A program made the translations under genes and the position numbers. Under the pieces are notes generated by a model. That model was not told the origin of the DNA, ran no database searches, and was given only the letters and a program-made list of their open reading frames with translations. A stretch of DNA of 51,646 nucleotides from a bacterium (GTDB lineage: Bacteria > Electryoneota > Electryoneia > Electryoneales > Electryoneaceae): positions 1 to 51,646 of the forward strand of contig JANQEY010000313.1 in assembly GCA_028278125.1 (NCBI GenBank). The letters run 5' to 3'. Below are positions 9,522-17,786 of this stretch, one piece after another; within the stretch, counting starts at the first letter, position 1; every line of letters begins with the position of its first letter.

Positions 9522-9994
9522 TGGCAAACTCAATGCGGGAAAACAACGAAATCACCATCCGCGAGATGACTCTGCGGGATTTAACCGATGTTGTGGATGC
9601 GGAAAAAACCTGTTTCCCCAAGGATGCATGGAGCGAACAATCATTTATTGAATCGCTGGAGTTCGATAATTCATTTAACCTTGTAGCTTATATAAATGAC
9701 CGGTTAATTGGTTATCTTATCTCGTTTGATGTCCTAGACGAGGGGCACCTGCTGAACATTGCGGTGTTGCCGGATGAACGTCGAAAGGCAACCGGTGAAA
9801 AGATAATGATGTTCTGGCTGAACGAAGGAATTCGGAAAGGCTGGAGTTTTGCATTTCTCGAAGTACGGGAATCAAACAGGAGCGCCATCAGACTCTATGA
9901 GAGGCTTGGTTTTCTTGAAGTCGGCTCCCGAAAAGGATACTATTCCAACGGTGAGGATGCTATTTTAATGACCCTTACTTTAGAAGCGGATTAA
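9518..9994 (+). CDS. rimI: GNAT acetyltransferase, RimI-like
   Basis: 158 residues. It is a single GNAT domain resembling RimI, the N-alpha-acetyltransferase that acts on ribosomal protein S18 and related targets. Seen features are TLRDLTDVVDAEKTCFPKDAWSEQSF at the N-terminus (the RimI-like F-x-x-x-x-W-S pattern), LLNIAVLPDERRKATGEKIM (beta4 and the acetyl-CoA pyrophosphate loop), and LEVRESNRSAIRLYERLGF, where the catalytic-region Asn and Tyr are in place. The acetyl-CoA loop reads RRKATG instead of the more usual RRxGIG. The start at 9518 overlaps the folP stop by 4 bases; MRENNE a few codons later is an alternative start. In many genomes rimI lies beside tsaB, but here tsaB is 36 kb away. 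The exact substrate is not provable from sequence. Confidence 0.8.
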   Translation: MMANSMRENNEITIREMTLRDLTDVVDAEKTCFPKDAWSEQSFIESLEFDNSFNLVAYINDRLIGYLISFDVLDEGHLLNIAVLPDERRKATGEKIMMFWLNEGIRKGWSFAFLEVRESNRSAIRLYERLGFLEVGSRKGYYSNGEDAILMTLTLEAD

Positions 9995-10008
9995 TTTGGA
10001 AAGATAAT

Positions 10009-11004
10009 ATGGCAAACTGGTTTAAAAGATCGAAAGATGGGCTCGAAGGCGGTACCGGCACCGGTAAACGTGAGATGCCTGAAGGGCTCTGGACTACCTG
10101 TAAATCCTGCAGCACCGTTATTTATACTAAAAAGCTTGAACGGAATTTTAATGTCTGCCCGGAATGCGGAGCACATTCTCGGTTAGCGTCTGAAGGATAT
10201 ATCGAACTGTTATCGGATAATGCCTCATGGAAGCCGTTCGACGAGGGAATGATTTCTGTCGATCCCCTCGATTTCCGTGATTCGAAAAAATATACCGACC
10301 GTATATCAGCCTCTCGTAAAAAGACCGGTAAAAATGAAGCAATCCAGACAGGTGAAGGTACTCTCGACGGCCATAAAGTTGTCCTGGCAATCATGAATTT
10401 TGCCTTCCTGGGTGGCTCGGTCGGGAGCGTTGTTGGTGAAAAAGTTGCCCGTGCCATTGATAAAGCTATCGAAACAAACAGCAGCCTGATTGTTGTTTCC
10501 TGCAGCGGTGGAATGAGGATGCAGGAAGGCGTTATCAGCCTGATGCAGATGGCGAAAACCTCAGCTAAACTGACTAAACTCGCACAGGTACCATTGCCAT
10601 TTATTTCGGTAATCACCGATCCCACAACAGGTGGTACAACCGCCAGTTACAGTATGCTCGGCGACCTGAATATCGCTGAGCCAAAAGCTCTCATCGGATT
10701 TGCCGGTCCGAGAGTTATTAAACAGACTATCGGGCAGGACCTGCCTGAAGGTTTCCAGCGCAGTGAATTCCTATTGGAACATGGTTTTATTGACCAGGTT
10801 GTCCCGAGGCTTGAGCTCAAATCACGTATTTCCGAATTCCTGCATTTTTTCCTTGGTTATGGTTCTAATGTAGCAGCCAAGAAAAAACCTGCGGCTAAGA
10901 AAAAACCGGCTACTGATAAAAAAGCGACAACCGGTTCGACAAAAAAACCTGCCGCGAAAAAGCCTGCAGCGAAAAAAGCTGCCTCATCAAAAACGGGGAA
11001 ATAA
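10009..11004 (+). CDS. accD: Acetyl-CoA carboxylase carboxyltransferase subunit beta with Lys/Ala-rich tail
   Basis: 331 residues. With AccA it transfers the carboxyl group from biotin to acetyl-CoA to make malonyl-CoA, the first committed step of fatty acid synthesis. The N-terminal zinc ribbon is intact (Cys31, Cys34, Cys50, Cys53, in TCKSCS and VCPECG). The crotonase-like core follows with GSVGSVVGEKVARAID, SCSGGMRMQEG, TDPTTGGTTASYSMLGD and FAGPRVIKQT. The enzymatic part ends near residue 288 (FHFFLGYGSN). Residues 289-331 are an unusual tail of AAKKKP and AAKKP repeats, rich in Lys, Ala and Pro like a histone H1 tail. E. coli AccD mRNA/DNA binding is attributed to its zinc domain; here an extra basic tail could add nucleic acid binding, which is inference. 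Confidence 0.95.
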   Translation: MANWFKRSKDGLEGGTGTGKREMPEGLWTTCKSCSTVIYTKKLERNFNVCPECGAHSRLASEGYIELLSDNASWKPFDEGMISVDPLDFRDSKKYTDRISASRKKTGKNEAIQTGEGTLDGHKVVLAIMNFAFLGGSVGSVVGEKVARAIDKAIETNSSLIVVSCSGGMRMQEGVISLMQMAKTSAKLTKLAQVPLPFISVITDPTTGGTTASYSMLGDLNIAEPKALIGFAGPRVIKQTIGQDLPEGFQRSEFLLEHGFIDQVVPRLELKSRISEFLHFFLGYGSNVAAKKKPAAKKKPATDKKATTGSTKKPAAKKPAAKKAASSKTGK

Positions 11005-11077
11005 TACGGCTTTAAAGGAGGATAACAATCATAGTTCGGCGTCAACCGGTTCAGACGCCGATATCATCGCACGTGGA

Positions 11078-12598
11078 ATGGTACGGGGAACTGCCGCAAC
11101 AGCAATTCACCGTATCATCGAAGCCCTCCTGGCACTGTTTATTGTTCCCTTCACACTCCATCGTCTTGGTATTGAAGCCTACGGACTATGGACCCTGTTT
11201 TATTCCGTAACCATTTATCTTAACCTCGCTGACTTCGGTTTTGCCGCAAGCTTAAACCGTCATTTTGTAGAAGCGCTGGCGAAAGATTCGATCGAAGACC
11301 GTTATAAAGTTTTCTCAACCGGCCTGGCGTTTATGCTGGCAGTTGGCGCAATTACACTTGTTGCTGGACTACTGCTTGAAAACCTGTTTATCCGGTTTTT
11401 TCCGGAAGCAGCATCATTTGAACAATCGGCATCATGGGTCTGGCGGGCGTTGGTGCTGGTACTGTCTATCGGGTTCCTGACAAACTATTCACGGTCATTG
11501 TTTTTTTCCACGCATCGGACAGCTTCTCTGGCTATCCTGAATACAATCCTTGCTGTCCTCAACGCCACAACAATAGTCATAGTCCTGTCAATGGGATGGG
11601 ATTTGATCGGTCTGGCCGCAGGTGCCGTTTTTGTAAGTGTCGTTAGAGTCAGCACAACATTCGGATTTGGAGCTTCAGGTGTACCGGGTTTAAAACTGGG
11701 TCTCAGTGGCCTTGATTCCTCTACGCTGAAAAAAATGTGGTCATTTGGAATAAAAATCCAGGTTGCACGGTTGGCTGATGTTATTAATCAGCAATTTGAC
11801 AGGATTCTGCTGGGTAAAGTCGCGGGTTTGGATAGTGTTACATTTTACGACGTAGGGGCTAAAGGTGCTACAACCGCCAACTTGTTGCCTACAACTGCCT
11901 ATTATGTTATCGAACCTGCTGCCGCTCAATTTTCGGCGACAGGTGAAAAGGAACGATTTACATCCCTGCTGATGAGGAGCAGTAAATATATATCACTGAT
12001 TGCTCTTGGTATAGGCGCATTTATACTGGTAGCTGCAGATCCATTATTAAACTTGTGGCTGGGTTCTCCTCCAAATCCAAACATGACGCTTGCGATAAGG
12101 TTCCTGATCATTGCCTATATCGCCTGGACTTTGAGTGTCCCACTTCGTTTGTGTGCCAGGGGTGCAGGATTTCCCGGCTGGGAAGCCCAGGCTGCATCAA
12201 TCCAGGCTTTGCTGAATATCGTCTTGTCTATCAGCCTCTATTACGTTTTCGGATTCATCGGGGTATTAACCGGAACCTTGATCGCAGCCCTAACCGGTCA
12301 AATTATAATGACATCCAAAGCGTTAACCGGGCTTGAACAACCTGCATGGCTTTATTTACGTACTGCATGGATAAGCCCTCTCCTGGTATCTGGAATTGCC
12401 GGAACAGGTTCGTGGTTATTTTTAAAAATGTTAGCTCCCATACCCAGTTCAGCTTCCCGGATGGATACAATTTTACCCCTTCTTGTTGCCTCTTGCAGCT
12501 TCATTATTATTTTTATCATCCTTACACTCTTACTTGGTGTTTTAAAAAGAGATGAAATTAGCAACATGCTCCACTATTTTACCAAAAAGTCTAAATAA
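11078..12598 (+). CDS. Polysaccharide flippase (MOP/Wzx-like membrane protein)
   Basis: At least 506 residues, with 12 or more hydrophobic segments spread over the full length. The N-terminal pattern RGTAATAIHRIIEALLALFIVPFTLHRLGIEAYGLW is typical of lipid-linked oligosaccharide flippases of the MOP superfamily (Wzx, MurJ or O-antigen flippase type). Such proteins move undecaprenyl-linked sugar units across the inner membrane. The start is uncertain. ATG 11078 has no good ribosome site, while a strong AAAGGAGG lies at 11014-11021 and the frame stays open upstream (codons reading HSSASTGSDADIIARG) without an ATG, GTG or TTG. It lies 73 bp after accD. No glycosyltransferase is next to it, but Wza/Wzc-like and WecB genes follow within 8 kb. 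Confidence 0.85.
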   Translation: MVRGTAATAIHRIIEALLALFIVPFTLHRLGIEAYGLWTLFYSVTIYLNLADFGFAASLNRHFVEALAKDSIEDRYKVFSTGLAFMLAVGAITLVAGLLLENLFIRFFPEAASFEQSASWVWRALVLVLSIGFLTNYSRSLFFSTHRTASLAILNTILAVLNATTIVIVLSMGWDLIGLAAGAVFVSVVRVSTTFGFGASGVPGLKLGLSGLDSSTLKKMWSFGIKIQVARLADVINQQFDRILLGKVAGLDSVTFYDVGAKGATTANLLPTTAYYVIEPAAAQFSATGEKERFTSLLMRSSKYISLIALGIGAFILVAADPLLNLWLGSPPNPNMTLAIRFLIIAYIAWTLSVPLRLCARGAGFPGWEAQAASIQALLNIVLSISLYYVFGFIGVLTGTLIAALTGQIIMTSKALTGLEQPAWLYLRTAWISPLLVSGIAGTGSWLFLKMLAPIPSSASRMDTILPLLVASCSFIIIFIILTLLLGVLKRDEISNMLHYFTKKSK

Positions 12599-12649
12599 GA
12601 AGTATTTTGAGCTCTCCAAGTCTTGTTTTTCAGTATTTATTGAGTTAGT

Positions 12650-12683
12650 ATTCTGCTTATTGTGCAGAATAGTGTTATTCTGC
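12650..12683. promoter_or_regulatory. Inverted/direct 7-bp repeats upstream of porin gene
   Basis: ATTCTGC, 7 bases, then GCAGAAT form a perfect inverted repeat at 12650-12670. A third copy of ATTCTGC stands at 12677-12683. The set is about 75-105 bp ahead of the porin ATG. No T-run follows, so it is not an obvious terminator. An operator or an mRNA leader hairpin are both possible. Confidence 0.35.
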
Positions 12684-12756
12684 AACGTTAAAAAGGAAGA
12701 CAATAAGAAAAATTGATAGCAGGTTTGTTCTCACCAACGATGAGGAGGAAGTATTC

Positions 12757-14046
12757 ATGAAGAGTAAACATTGGTCAATGTTTCTGGTAGTCATGTTCCT
12801 GTTTTCTTTCAGCTTACCTGCAATAGCGGGGATGTTTGAAGATGACGGAAGCGAAATTGGGTTCAGTACACATGCTCGCTGGCGTGGTGAAGCAGATGGA
12901 CGGGATTTTGATTCTGATACCGGTATGGGTGCATATAGTGTCCTGCGTCTACGTTCTGCCATGACATTCGCAAGAGACGATGTTTTTGTCAAGTTCCAGG
13001 TACAGTATCCAAACCAAATCGGCTGGAACTCATCGAATCTTGCCACAGACAACAGGGTTGACGTTCACCAGGCATATATTAAAGCCTATAATTTCCTGGT
13101 AGATAAGGTGTCGCTGAAAATCGGTCGTATGGAGATGAAATATGGCGCGGAAAGACTGGTTGGTGCCGTTGACTGGTCGAATGTAGGTCGTGTATTTGAC
13201 GGTTTCAGGCTCCGCTATGGTTGCGAAAACATAAAAGCGGATGTTTTCTTCACGAAGCAGGTAGAAAGAACTCCTGCCGGTGTCGAAACCAAAGAACCCG
13301 ATGACAATTTCTACGGTCTCTGGATCAAGTATAAACCTATCAACTTCAATGTCTTCGCGTTCCACAATTCTGCTGCCGCATTAGACAATTATAACGTTTT
13401 CCATACTAACTTCAACCGGACAACTGCTGGTATTCACTACAAAAACCATTATGAAAGCGGTTTTGGAACAATGGTCGAAGCTGCATACCAGATGGGGACA
13501 AAACGTGATTTTGATCCAGTTGATGGTATGGTTGATACCGATATTGCCGCATGGATGGCTGTTCTCGCTGTCTGGTACCAGATGGAGAGTTCGTTGAATC
13601 CCGCTATTATGGCAGGTATTGATATGACCAGTGGTGATGATCCTGAATCAGAGGATAAATGTGAAGATTTTGATAACCTCTATTATACCGGTCACAAATG
13701 GCGTGGTCACATGGATTATTTCTTGTTATCTAATCCCGAAGGATTGCAGGATATTTTTGTCGGTGTGAAACTGAAACCATCAGACGTTTTCGGATGCGGA
13801 CTTACTTTCCACAACTTCGCTACATCGCAAGACTATACGTATATGGATGAAAATAATGTTGAACAAGAAAGTACGTCGCTCGGGATGGAAGTTGATGCCG
13901 ACATGTGGTACAAAGTCAAAGACAACATGAAATTCAAAGCGGGACTTGGCTACTTTATGCCTTCTGAAGACTGGGTTGGTAAAGATAAGGATGCCGGTCT
14001 CTGGGGCTATATGATGCTCGTAACCAAGTTTAATCTTGTCAGGTAA
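12757..14046 (+). CDS. Outer-membrane porin resembling the alginate-export family
   Basis: 429 residues. The signal peptide is residues 1-24 (ending LPAIAG). The mature protein alternates polar and hydrophobic residues throughout, as in a beta-barrel. The segment RVDVHQAYIKAYNFLVDKVSLKIGRMEMKYGAERLVGAVDWSNVGRVFDGFRLRY carries the hallmark of the alginate-export (AlgE-like) porin family: a lead-in Asp-x-x-Gln-Ala-Tyr, a G-R-x-x-x-x-Y-G-x-x-R-L-V-G core and a W-S-N-x-G-R-x-F-D-G motif. Some members pass small anionic substrates and need not export alginate. A GAGGAGGA ribosome site lies 9 bases before the ATG. The gene converges on the Wzc-like gene, with a shared terminator between them. A role in polysaccharide passage is suggested only by that neighbourhood. 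Confidence 0.8.
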   Translation: MKSKHWSMFLVVMFLFSFSLPAIAGMFEDDGSEIGFSTHARWRGEADGRDFDSDTGMGAYSVLRLRSAMTFARDDVFVKFQVQYPNQIGWNSSNLATDNRVDVHQAYIKAYNFLVDKVSLKIGRMEMKYGAERLVGAVDWSNVGRVFDGFRLRYGCENIKADVFFTKQVERTPAGVETKEPDDNFYGLWIKYKPINFNVFAFHNSAAALDNYNVFHTNFNRTTAGIHYKNHYESGFGTMVEAAYQMGTKRDFDPVDGMVDTDIAAWMAVLAVWYQMESSLNPAIMAGIDMTSGDDPESEDKCEDFDNLYYTGHKWRGHMDYFLLSNPEGLQDIFVGVKLKPSDVFGCGLTFHNFATSQDYTYMDENNVEQESTSLGMEVDADMWYKVKDNMKFKAGLGYFMPSEDWVGKDKDAGLWGYMMLVTKFNLVR

Positions 14047-14070
14047 ATACCTAAAAGAATAGCACAAAAA

Positions 14071-14097
14071 AACCGGGCAGCTACTAGTTGCCCGGTT
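14071..14097. terminator. Bidirectional rho-independent terminator
   Basis: A perfect 9-bp stem (AACCGGGCA / TGCCCGGTT) with a 9-base loop is flanked by A-run on the left and T-run on the right (14066-14103). It therefore works for the porin gene on the plus strand and for the kinase gene on the minus strand, which end on either side of it. Confidence 0.9.
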
Positions 14098-14114
14098 TTT
14101 TTATTTTCTTCGAT

Positions 14115-16457
14115 CTATACTTCGCCGTTAGTTGATCTCTGTTTATATGACGTGGTATCCGTTGACTTACGCCGTCTCTTGCGACGTTTACCCTGTTCGG
14201 AAACACCATTCTTGTCGCCGTAATCCCCGTAGTAGTAAGAATAATACCGGTAAGTGGAATAGTATGTATATGGCCTGTAATATCTGTAGAAATAATAATA
14301 TGCTGTTCCATACCTATACGATGTATGGTTCAGGATGACACCCATAATCTCGATATTGATCTTCTTGACGGTATTAATCGCGTATTCCAATGTTTTGGCG
14401 TTTGTGTGTTCCATCTTTACCATGATGATCATGCCGTCGGTGTACTCTGCTACGGACATAGGATCTGTACAGACAAGGATCGGAGGTGTGTCAATAAGAA
14501 CGATATCGTATTCTGAACGCATCCTGGTGATAAAATCACCCATCGCTCTCGACGAAACCAGTTCAGCTGGATTAGGGGGTGATGATCCACCCGTGATGAT
14601 ATGAAGATTCGGGACTCCGCTACTCTTAATGATGTTATCGAGTTCAACACCCTCCAGCAGGTATTCTGTTATACCAGGCTTCCTTGGAACGTCAAAGAAA
14701 CGATTCTGCGTTGAGCGCCTCAGGTCAAGGTCTACAATCAGAGTCTTTTTACCACCCTGCGCGAAAGCTACCGCCAGGTTAGCTGTGGTCAATGATTTGC
14801 CTTCACCAACACCCGGACTCGATACGACAAATACATTTTTACCCTTGTCAGTCGCAGCAAACTGGAGACTGATTTTTAATGAACGGTAAGCCTCTGCGAC
14901 ATACGATTTTTGCGACTCGAAGATCAGCATCTGCCGTCCTCGAACCGTATTTGTCCGCCTTGGATTATTTTTTCTTCCCAGGGTATTGGGAGCGATTTTG
15001 GGTGCAAAAACCGGGATCGCACCAAGTGGAGATACACCCAGTTTCCTGATATCGTTTTCATCCTTAATCGTACTGTCAAAGAAGTCCACCGCTGTACAGA
15101 GAACAATTCCCAGGATAACGGAGAGAAAAAATGCCAGAACGGTTTTGGAAATCTTACGTTCGGAAATTGGTTGGGTTGGATAGACGGGTTCGTCAATGAT
15201 TTTTACTCCACCCTGTTCAGCTGCGACCTTGATACGTGCTTCTTCACGTTTATCAAGAAGGATATAAAGAGTACGTTCCAGCACATCCTTAGCGCGTACC
15301 AGGCGGGCATATTCAAGAATATCCTTGGGAAGATTTGGGTGTTCAGTTTTAAATCGTTTTATTTTAATCGAGTAAAAATCAGATTCATTTTTATATTTAA
15401 CCTCTTCCATTAATGCCGCGTCCAGCTGACGTTGAAGTTCATGCAGGGAAAGGATAGACTGTGACTGATCCTCTTCTTCCCCGTTTTTCGCCCCGATTGA
15501 AAGCTGAACAAGTTCATTCAGAATCTGTTTACGTTCCTTCTGCAATTCACGAATCTGGGCTTCATTTCCTGACGTCAAGCTGAGAATGCTCAATTGTTCT
15601 TTGATGTCATTCAGTTGCAGACGGAGAACTGAAACGTCTTTACTATGGGGAATCCCTGCCGGAGCCACTGAAAGCTTATTCAGAAGGGATGATATCTGGT
15701 TATTGTATGAGTCTATATTGATACGAACCATCTCGAGGTTCGCCTTGGCTTCCGAACGGCCTCTTTCCAGTTCCAGTAATTCCTGTCCAACACCACCTTC
15801 CGCGTCAGCGGTAACAATATTTTTGTCCGCCAGGAATTGCTGAAGATCTCCCTCAGCGGTTTCCATTTTTACACTTGTCAGATTAATCTGATCATCGATA
15901 AAATCTGATACCTGTTCACTATCCTGCCGTTCGAGAAGAATACAACGGTTTCGAAATTCTTCCAATGCTACTTCAGCCCCGGCATAAGCAAGTTTGGGTG
16001 ATGGTGATGAGGCTATGATTGTTATAAATTCTTCTTCACGTGGATTGATCGAGTGACGAATATCCCGCACCGTTGTAATCAAGGTATCCGCAGGCAGTTC
16101 CGGGAATTTTTCAAGTAGACGTTCACGGACTCTTTTCCTGTATTCCCGGCTGTGTAAAAGGTTAGTATAGTAAGCTTGAGTTTTCCCCCGTGAATAATAT
16201 GGCACAGGTGTTCCTACAGAAAATTCCGGTGCAGCAGATAATCCTTCGACAGACACCATTACTTTTGAACTGGCTGTGTAGATCGGCACCTTTGAAAAGA
16301 GAACGTAGGTTACCGGAATCATTACAATCAGCACCGAAAGCATTATAATCCAGGGTCGTTTTATAATTGCGAAAAATACCGAGAGTAATAAGATGGGGAG
16401 AGTTATCTCTTCATCTAATAGTAGGTCTTGCTTAATGTCCAATCCATTCCCATTCAT
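14115..16457 (-). CDS. Wzc-like polysaccharide chain-length regulator and bacterial tyrosine kinase
   Basis: 780 residues. Domains in order are a Wzz-type chain-length region with transmembrane helices near 36-56 and 430-455, a long periplasmic coiled-coil part between them, and a cytoplasmic BY-kinase. The kinase has Walker A GVGEGKS (549-555), Walker A' VDLDLRRS (575-582) and Walker B IVLIDTPP (652-659). Residues 714-746 are an extreme tyrosine cluster with 18 Tyr in 33 residues, the site of trans-autophosphorylation in this family. A basic patch KRRKRRRK and a last Tyr follow. In Wzc/CpsD systems, cycles of phosphorylation of this cluster control assembly of capsule or exopolysaccharide with a Wza-type channel. 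The Wza-like gene directly upstream (54-bp gap) is the expected partner. Confidence 0.93.
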   Translation of the reverse strand: MNGNGLDIKQDLLLDEEITLPILLLSVFFAIIKRPWIIMLSVLIVMIPVTYVLFSKVPIYTASSKVMVSVEGLSAAPEFSVGTPVPYYSRGKTQAYYTNLLHSREYRKRVRERLLEKFPELPADTLITTVRDIRHSINPREEEFITIIASSPSPKLAYAGAEVALEEFRNRCILLERQDSEQVSDFIDDQINLTSVKMETAEGDLQQFLADKNIVTADAEGGVGQELLELERGRSEAKANLEMVRINIDSYNNQISSLLNKLSVAPAGIPHSKDVSVLRLQLNDIKEQLSILSLTSGNEAQIRELQKERKQILNELVQLSIGAKNGEEEDQSQSILSLHELQRQLDAALMEEVKYKNESDFYSIKIKRFKTEHPNLPKDILEYARLVRAKDVLERTLYILLDKREEARIKVAAEQGGVKIIDEPVYPTQPISERKISKTVLAFFLSVILGIVLCTAVDFFDSTIKDENDIRKLGVSPLGAIPVFAPKIAPNTLGRKNNPRRTNTVRGRQMLIFESQKSYVAEAYRSLKISLQFAATDKGKNVFVVSSPGVGEGKSLTTANLAVAFAQGGKKTLIVDLDLRRSTQNRFFDVPRKPGITEYLLEGVELDNIIKSSGVPNLHIITGGSSPPNPAELVSSRAMGDFITRMRSEYDIVLIDTPPILVCTDPMSVAEYTDGMIIMVKMEHTNAKTLEYAINTVKKINIEIMGVILNHTSYRYGTAYYYFYRYYRPYTYYSTYRYYSYYYGDYGDKNGVSEQGKRRKRRRKSTDTTSYKQRSTNGEV

Positions 16458-16511
16458 CTTTTATCTCATGTAAATCAATGGATAACTAAGTAATAATTTA
16501 AATTTATAGTA

Positions 16512-17423
16512 TTACAAACGCCTGAGTATAACATACGAAGATATCAATAACGCAATATCACGCATAAACTGCGACATAAAATGGACATCCTTGTAGAACG
16601 GAAGCTCGCCGACAACAATAATATCACCAGGCGATACTAAAGGAATTTCATCCGTTCTGCCGCTGTGAATCAGCTTTTTCAGCTTGACCTTGCGTAATTC
16701 ATACCTGCCGTTATTTTTATAAATGTGCTTTACGTCGTTCATATTGCCTTCACGCTGCTTACCACCGGCTCGATATACAAGGTCAGCAATATTTTCATCC
16801 AACTCGGGGATAAATTTTCCCGGGCTTCTAACCTCGCCTATAACTCGAACAAAAGACTGGTTGTTCAGCATCGGCACAATTATCATGTCATTGTTGAATA
16901 TTTCCGGTAGCGTTTCATCGGATGAACTCGCGAAAAAATCATACATATCAACAACAATTCGGTCTACTTTTTTATCGGGACCTCGCCGGATTATTGTTAC
17001 TTTCTTCAAGTCCGCTGCTTCCCTCGGTCCACCAGCTTCGGCAATTATTCCCTGCAGTCCTATTGGACCTTTGACAAATAGAGGTCCCGGTTTGACCACC
17101 TGACCCAGAACCTTAACATTCAGCATCCTGTATTCTGATATGTTGATGAAAAACTGTTGTCCCTCAACAAATTTTGTCAGGAGTGGACGTAGATACCGGC
17201 TTAGTTCTGAAACCGTCATCCCATCGAGAGGAATGTTGGAAAGTAATGGGTAGTCCGTAGTGCCATCTTCACGAACCAGAACTGACCGCGACAACTCCGC
17301 ATGTTCCAGAACAGTAATATTGATTACATGGCCGACCTGGATCACGTTTTCAGCACTATGAACGAAGCTGACACAACCTACTATTAATAATAATATTAAA
17401 AGTAGCGAGAAACCCCTCTTCAA
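16512..17423 (-). CDS. Wza-like polysaccharide export outer-membrane protein
   Basis: 303 residues, starting with TTG at 17423; no in-frame ATG is near, and a GGGGGT sequence lies in ribosome-site position. The signal peptide contains a lipobox-like IVGC with Cys17; cleavage after VHSA is the alternative. A Poly_export (PES) domain (about 28-100, beginning IQVGHVINITVLEHAELS) is followed by two SLBB domains (about 105-150, VKVLGQVVKPGPLFVKG; about 195-245, VRVIGEVRSPGKFIPEL). A C-terminal hydrophobic helix near 285-300 would sit in the outer membrane, as in Wza. It forms the export channel that works with the Wzc-like kinase encoded just downstream on the same strand. Two SLBB domains match the usual Wza plan, though the protein is somewhat short. 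Confidence 0.92.
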   Translation of the reverse strand: MKRGFSLLLILLLIVGCVSFVHSAENVIQVGHVINITVLEHAELSRSVLVREDGTTDYPLLSNIPLDGMTVSELSRYLRPLLTKFVEGQQFFINISEYRMLNVKVLGQVVKPGPLFVKGPIGLQGIIAEAGGPREAADLKKVTIIRRGPDKKVDRIVVDMYDFFASSSDETLPEIFNNDMIIVPMLNNQSFVRVIGEVRSPGKFIPELDENIADLVYRAGGKQREGNMNDVKHIYKNNGRYELRKVKLKKLIHSGRTDEIPLVSPGDIIVVGELPFYKDVHFMSQFMRDIALLISSYVILRRL

Positions 17424-17483
17424 AATGATACCCCCGGTCTTAAGCTGAATTAATTGATAATAGACTTATTTATATTTACGGAA

Positions 17484-17551
17484 GAATACCGGTTCTCCAG
17501 GGATCAAGACAGTCAAATATTTACTTTTAGATTTTCCTTTTACCGGTATTC
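17484..17551. promoter_or_regulatory. 10-bp inverted repeat upstream of the Wza-like gene
   Basis: GAATACCGGT at 17484-17493 and ACCGGTATTC at 17542-17551 are exact inverted copies separated by 48 bp. They lie 61-128 bp ahead of the TTG start of the export gene. The spacing suits two half-sites or two operator copies for a dimeric regulator. No regulator gene is adjacent, so the function is inference. Confidence 0.35.
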
Positions 17552-17730
17552 CCACTCAATGAAGAGCGAAGTCCAAAACTTTTCAAGTTAACTCGTCCCC
17601 AAATGACAATCAAGCGAGATCAGAAACGAGACCTTCGCAAACATCCTACAGAAAAAATCTCTTCATAGTAGATATATTGTAAATAAACAATAGTTTAAGA
17701 CATTCAGTTTCGTATTTTTTGGAACTAAAA

Positions 17731-17756
17731 ACCCATCCCGATCATCAGGGATGGGT
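17731..17756 (-). terminator. Rho-independent terminator of the secreted-protein gene
   Basis: The stem ACCCATCCC / GGGATGGGT (9 bp, 8-base loop) is followed on the minus strand by TTTTAG. It lies 30 bp past the stop at 17787. Its stem is almost the same as that of the plus-strand terminator at 21281. Confidence 0.8.
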
Positions 17757-17786
17757 TATAAAAATATTAACGGCATTTTTATATAA

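Larger units (their letters stand above)
17424..17786. other. Intergenic region upstream of the export operon
   Basis: This 363-bp gene-free space holds a 10-bp inverted repeat (17484-17551) and the terminator of the neighbouring secreted-protein gene (17731-17756). The promoter of the wza-wzc-like unit must lie here, but I could not assign its elements. No small gene was seen. Confidence 0.5.

Noticed and set aside
9991..10625. Minus-strand reading frames over the accD start
   Set aside because: They are shadows of accD; the accD product has the zinc ribbon and the complete core.
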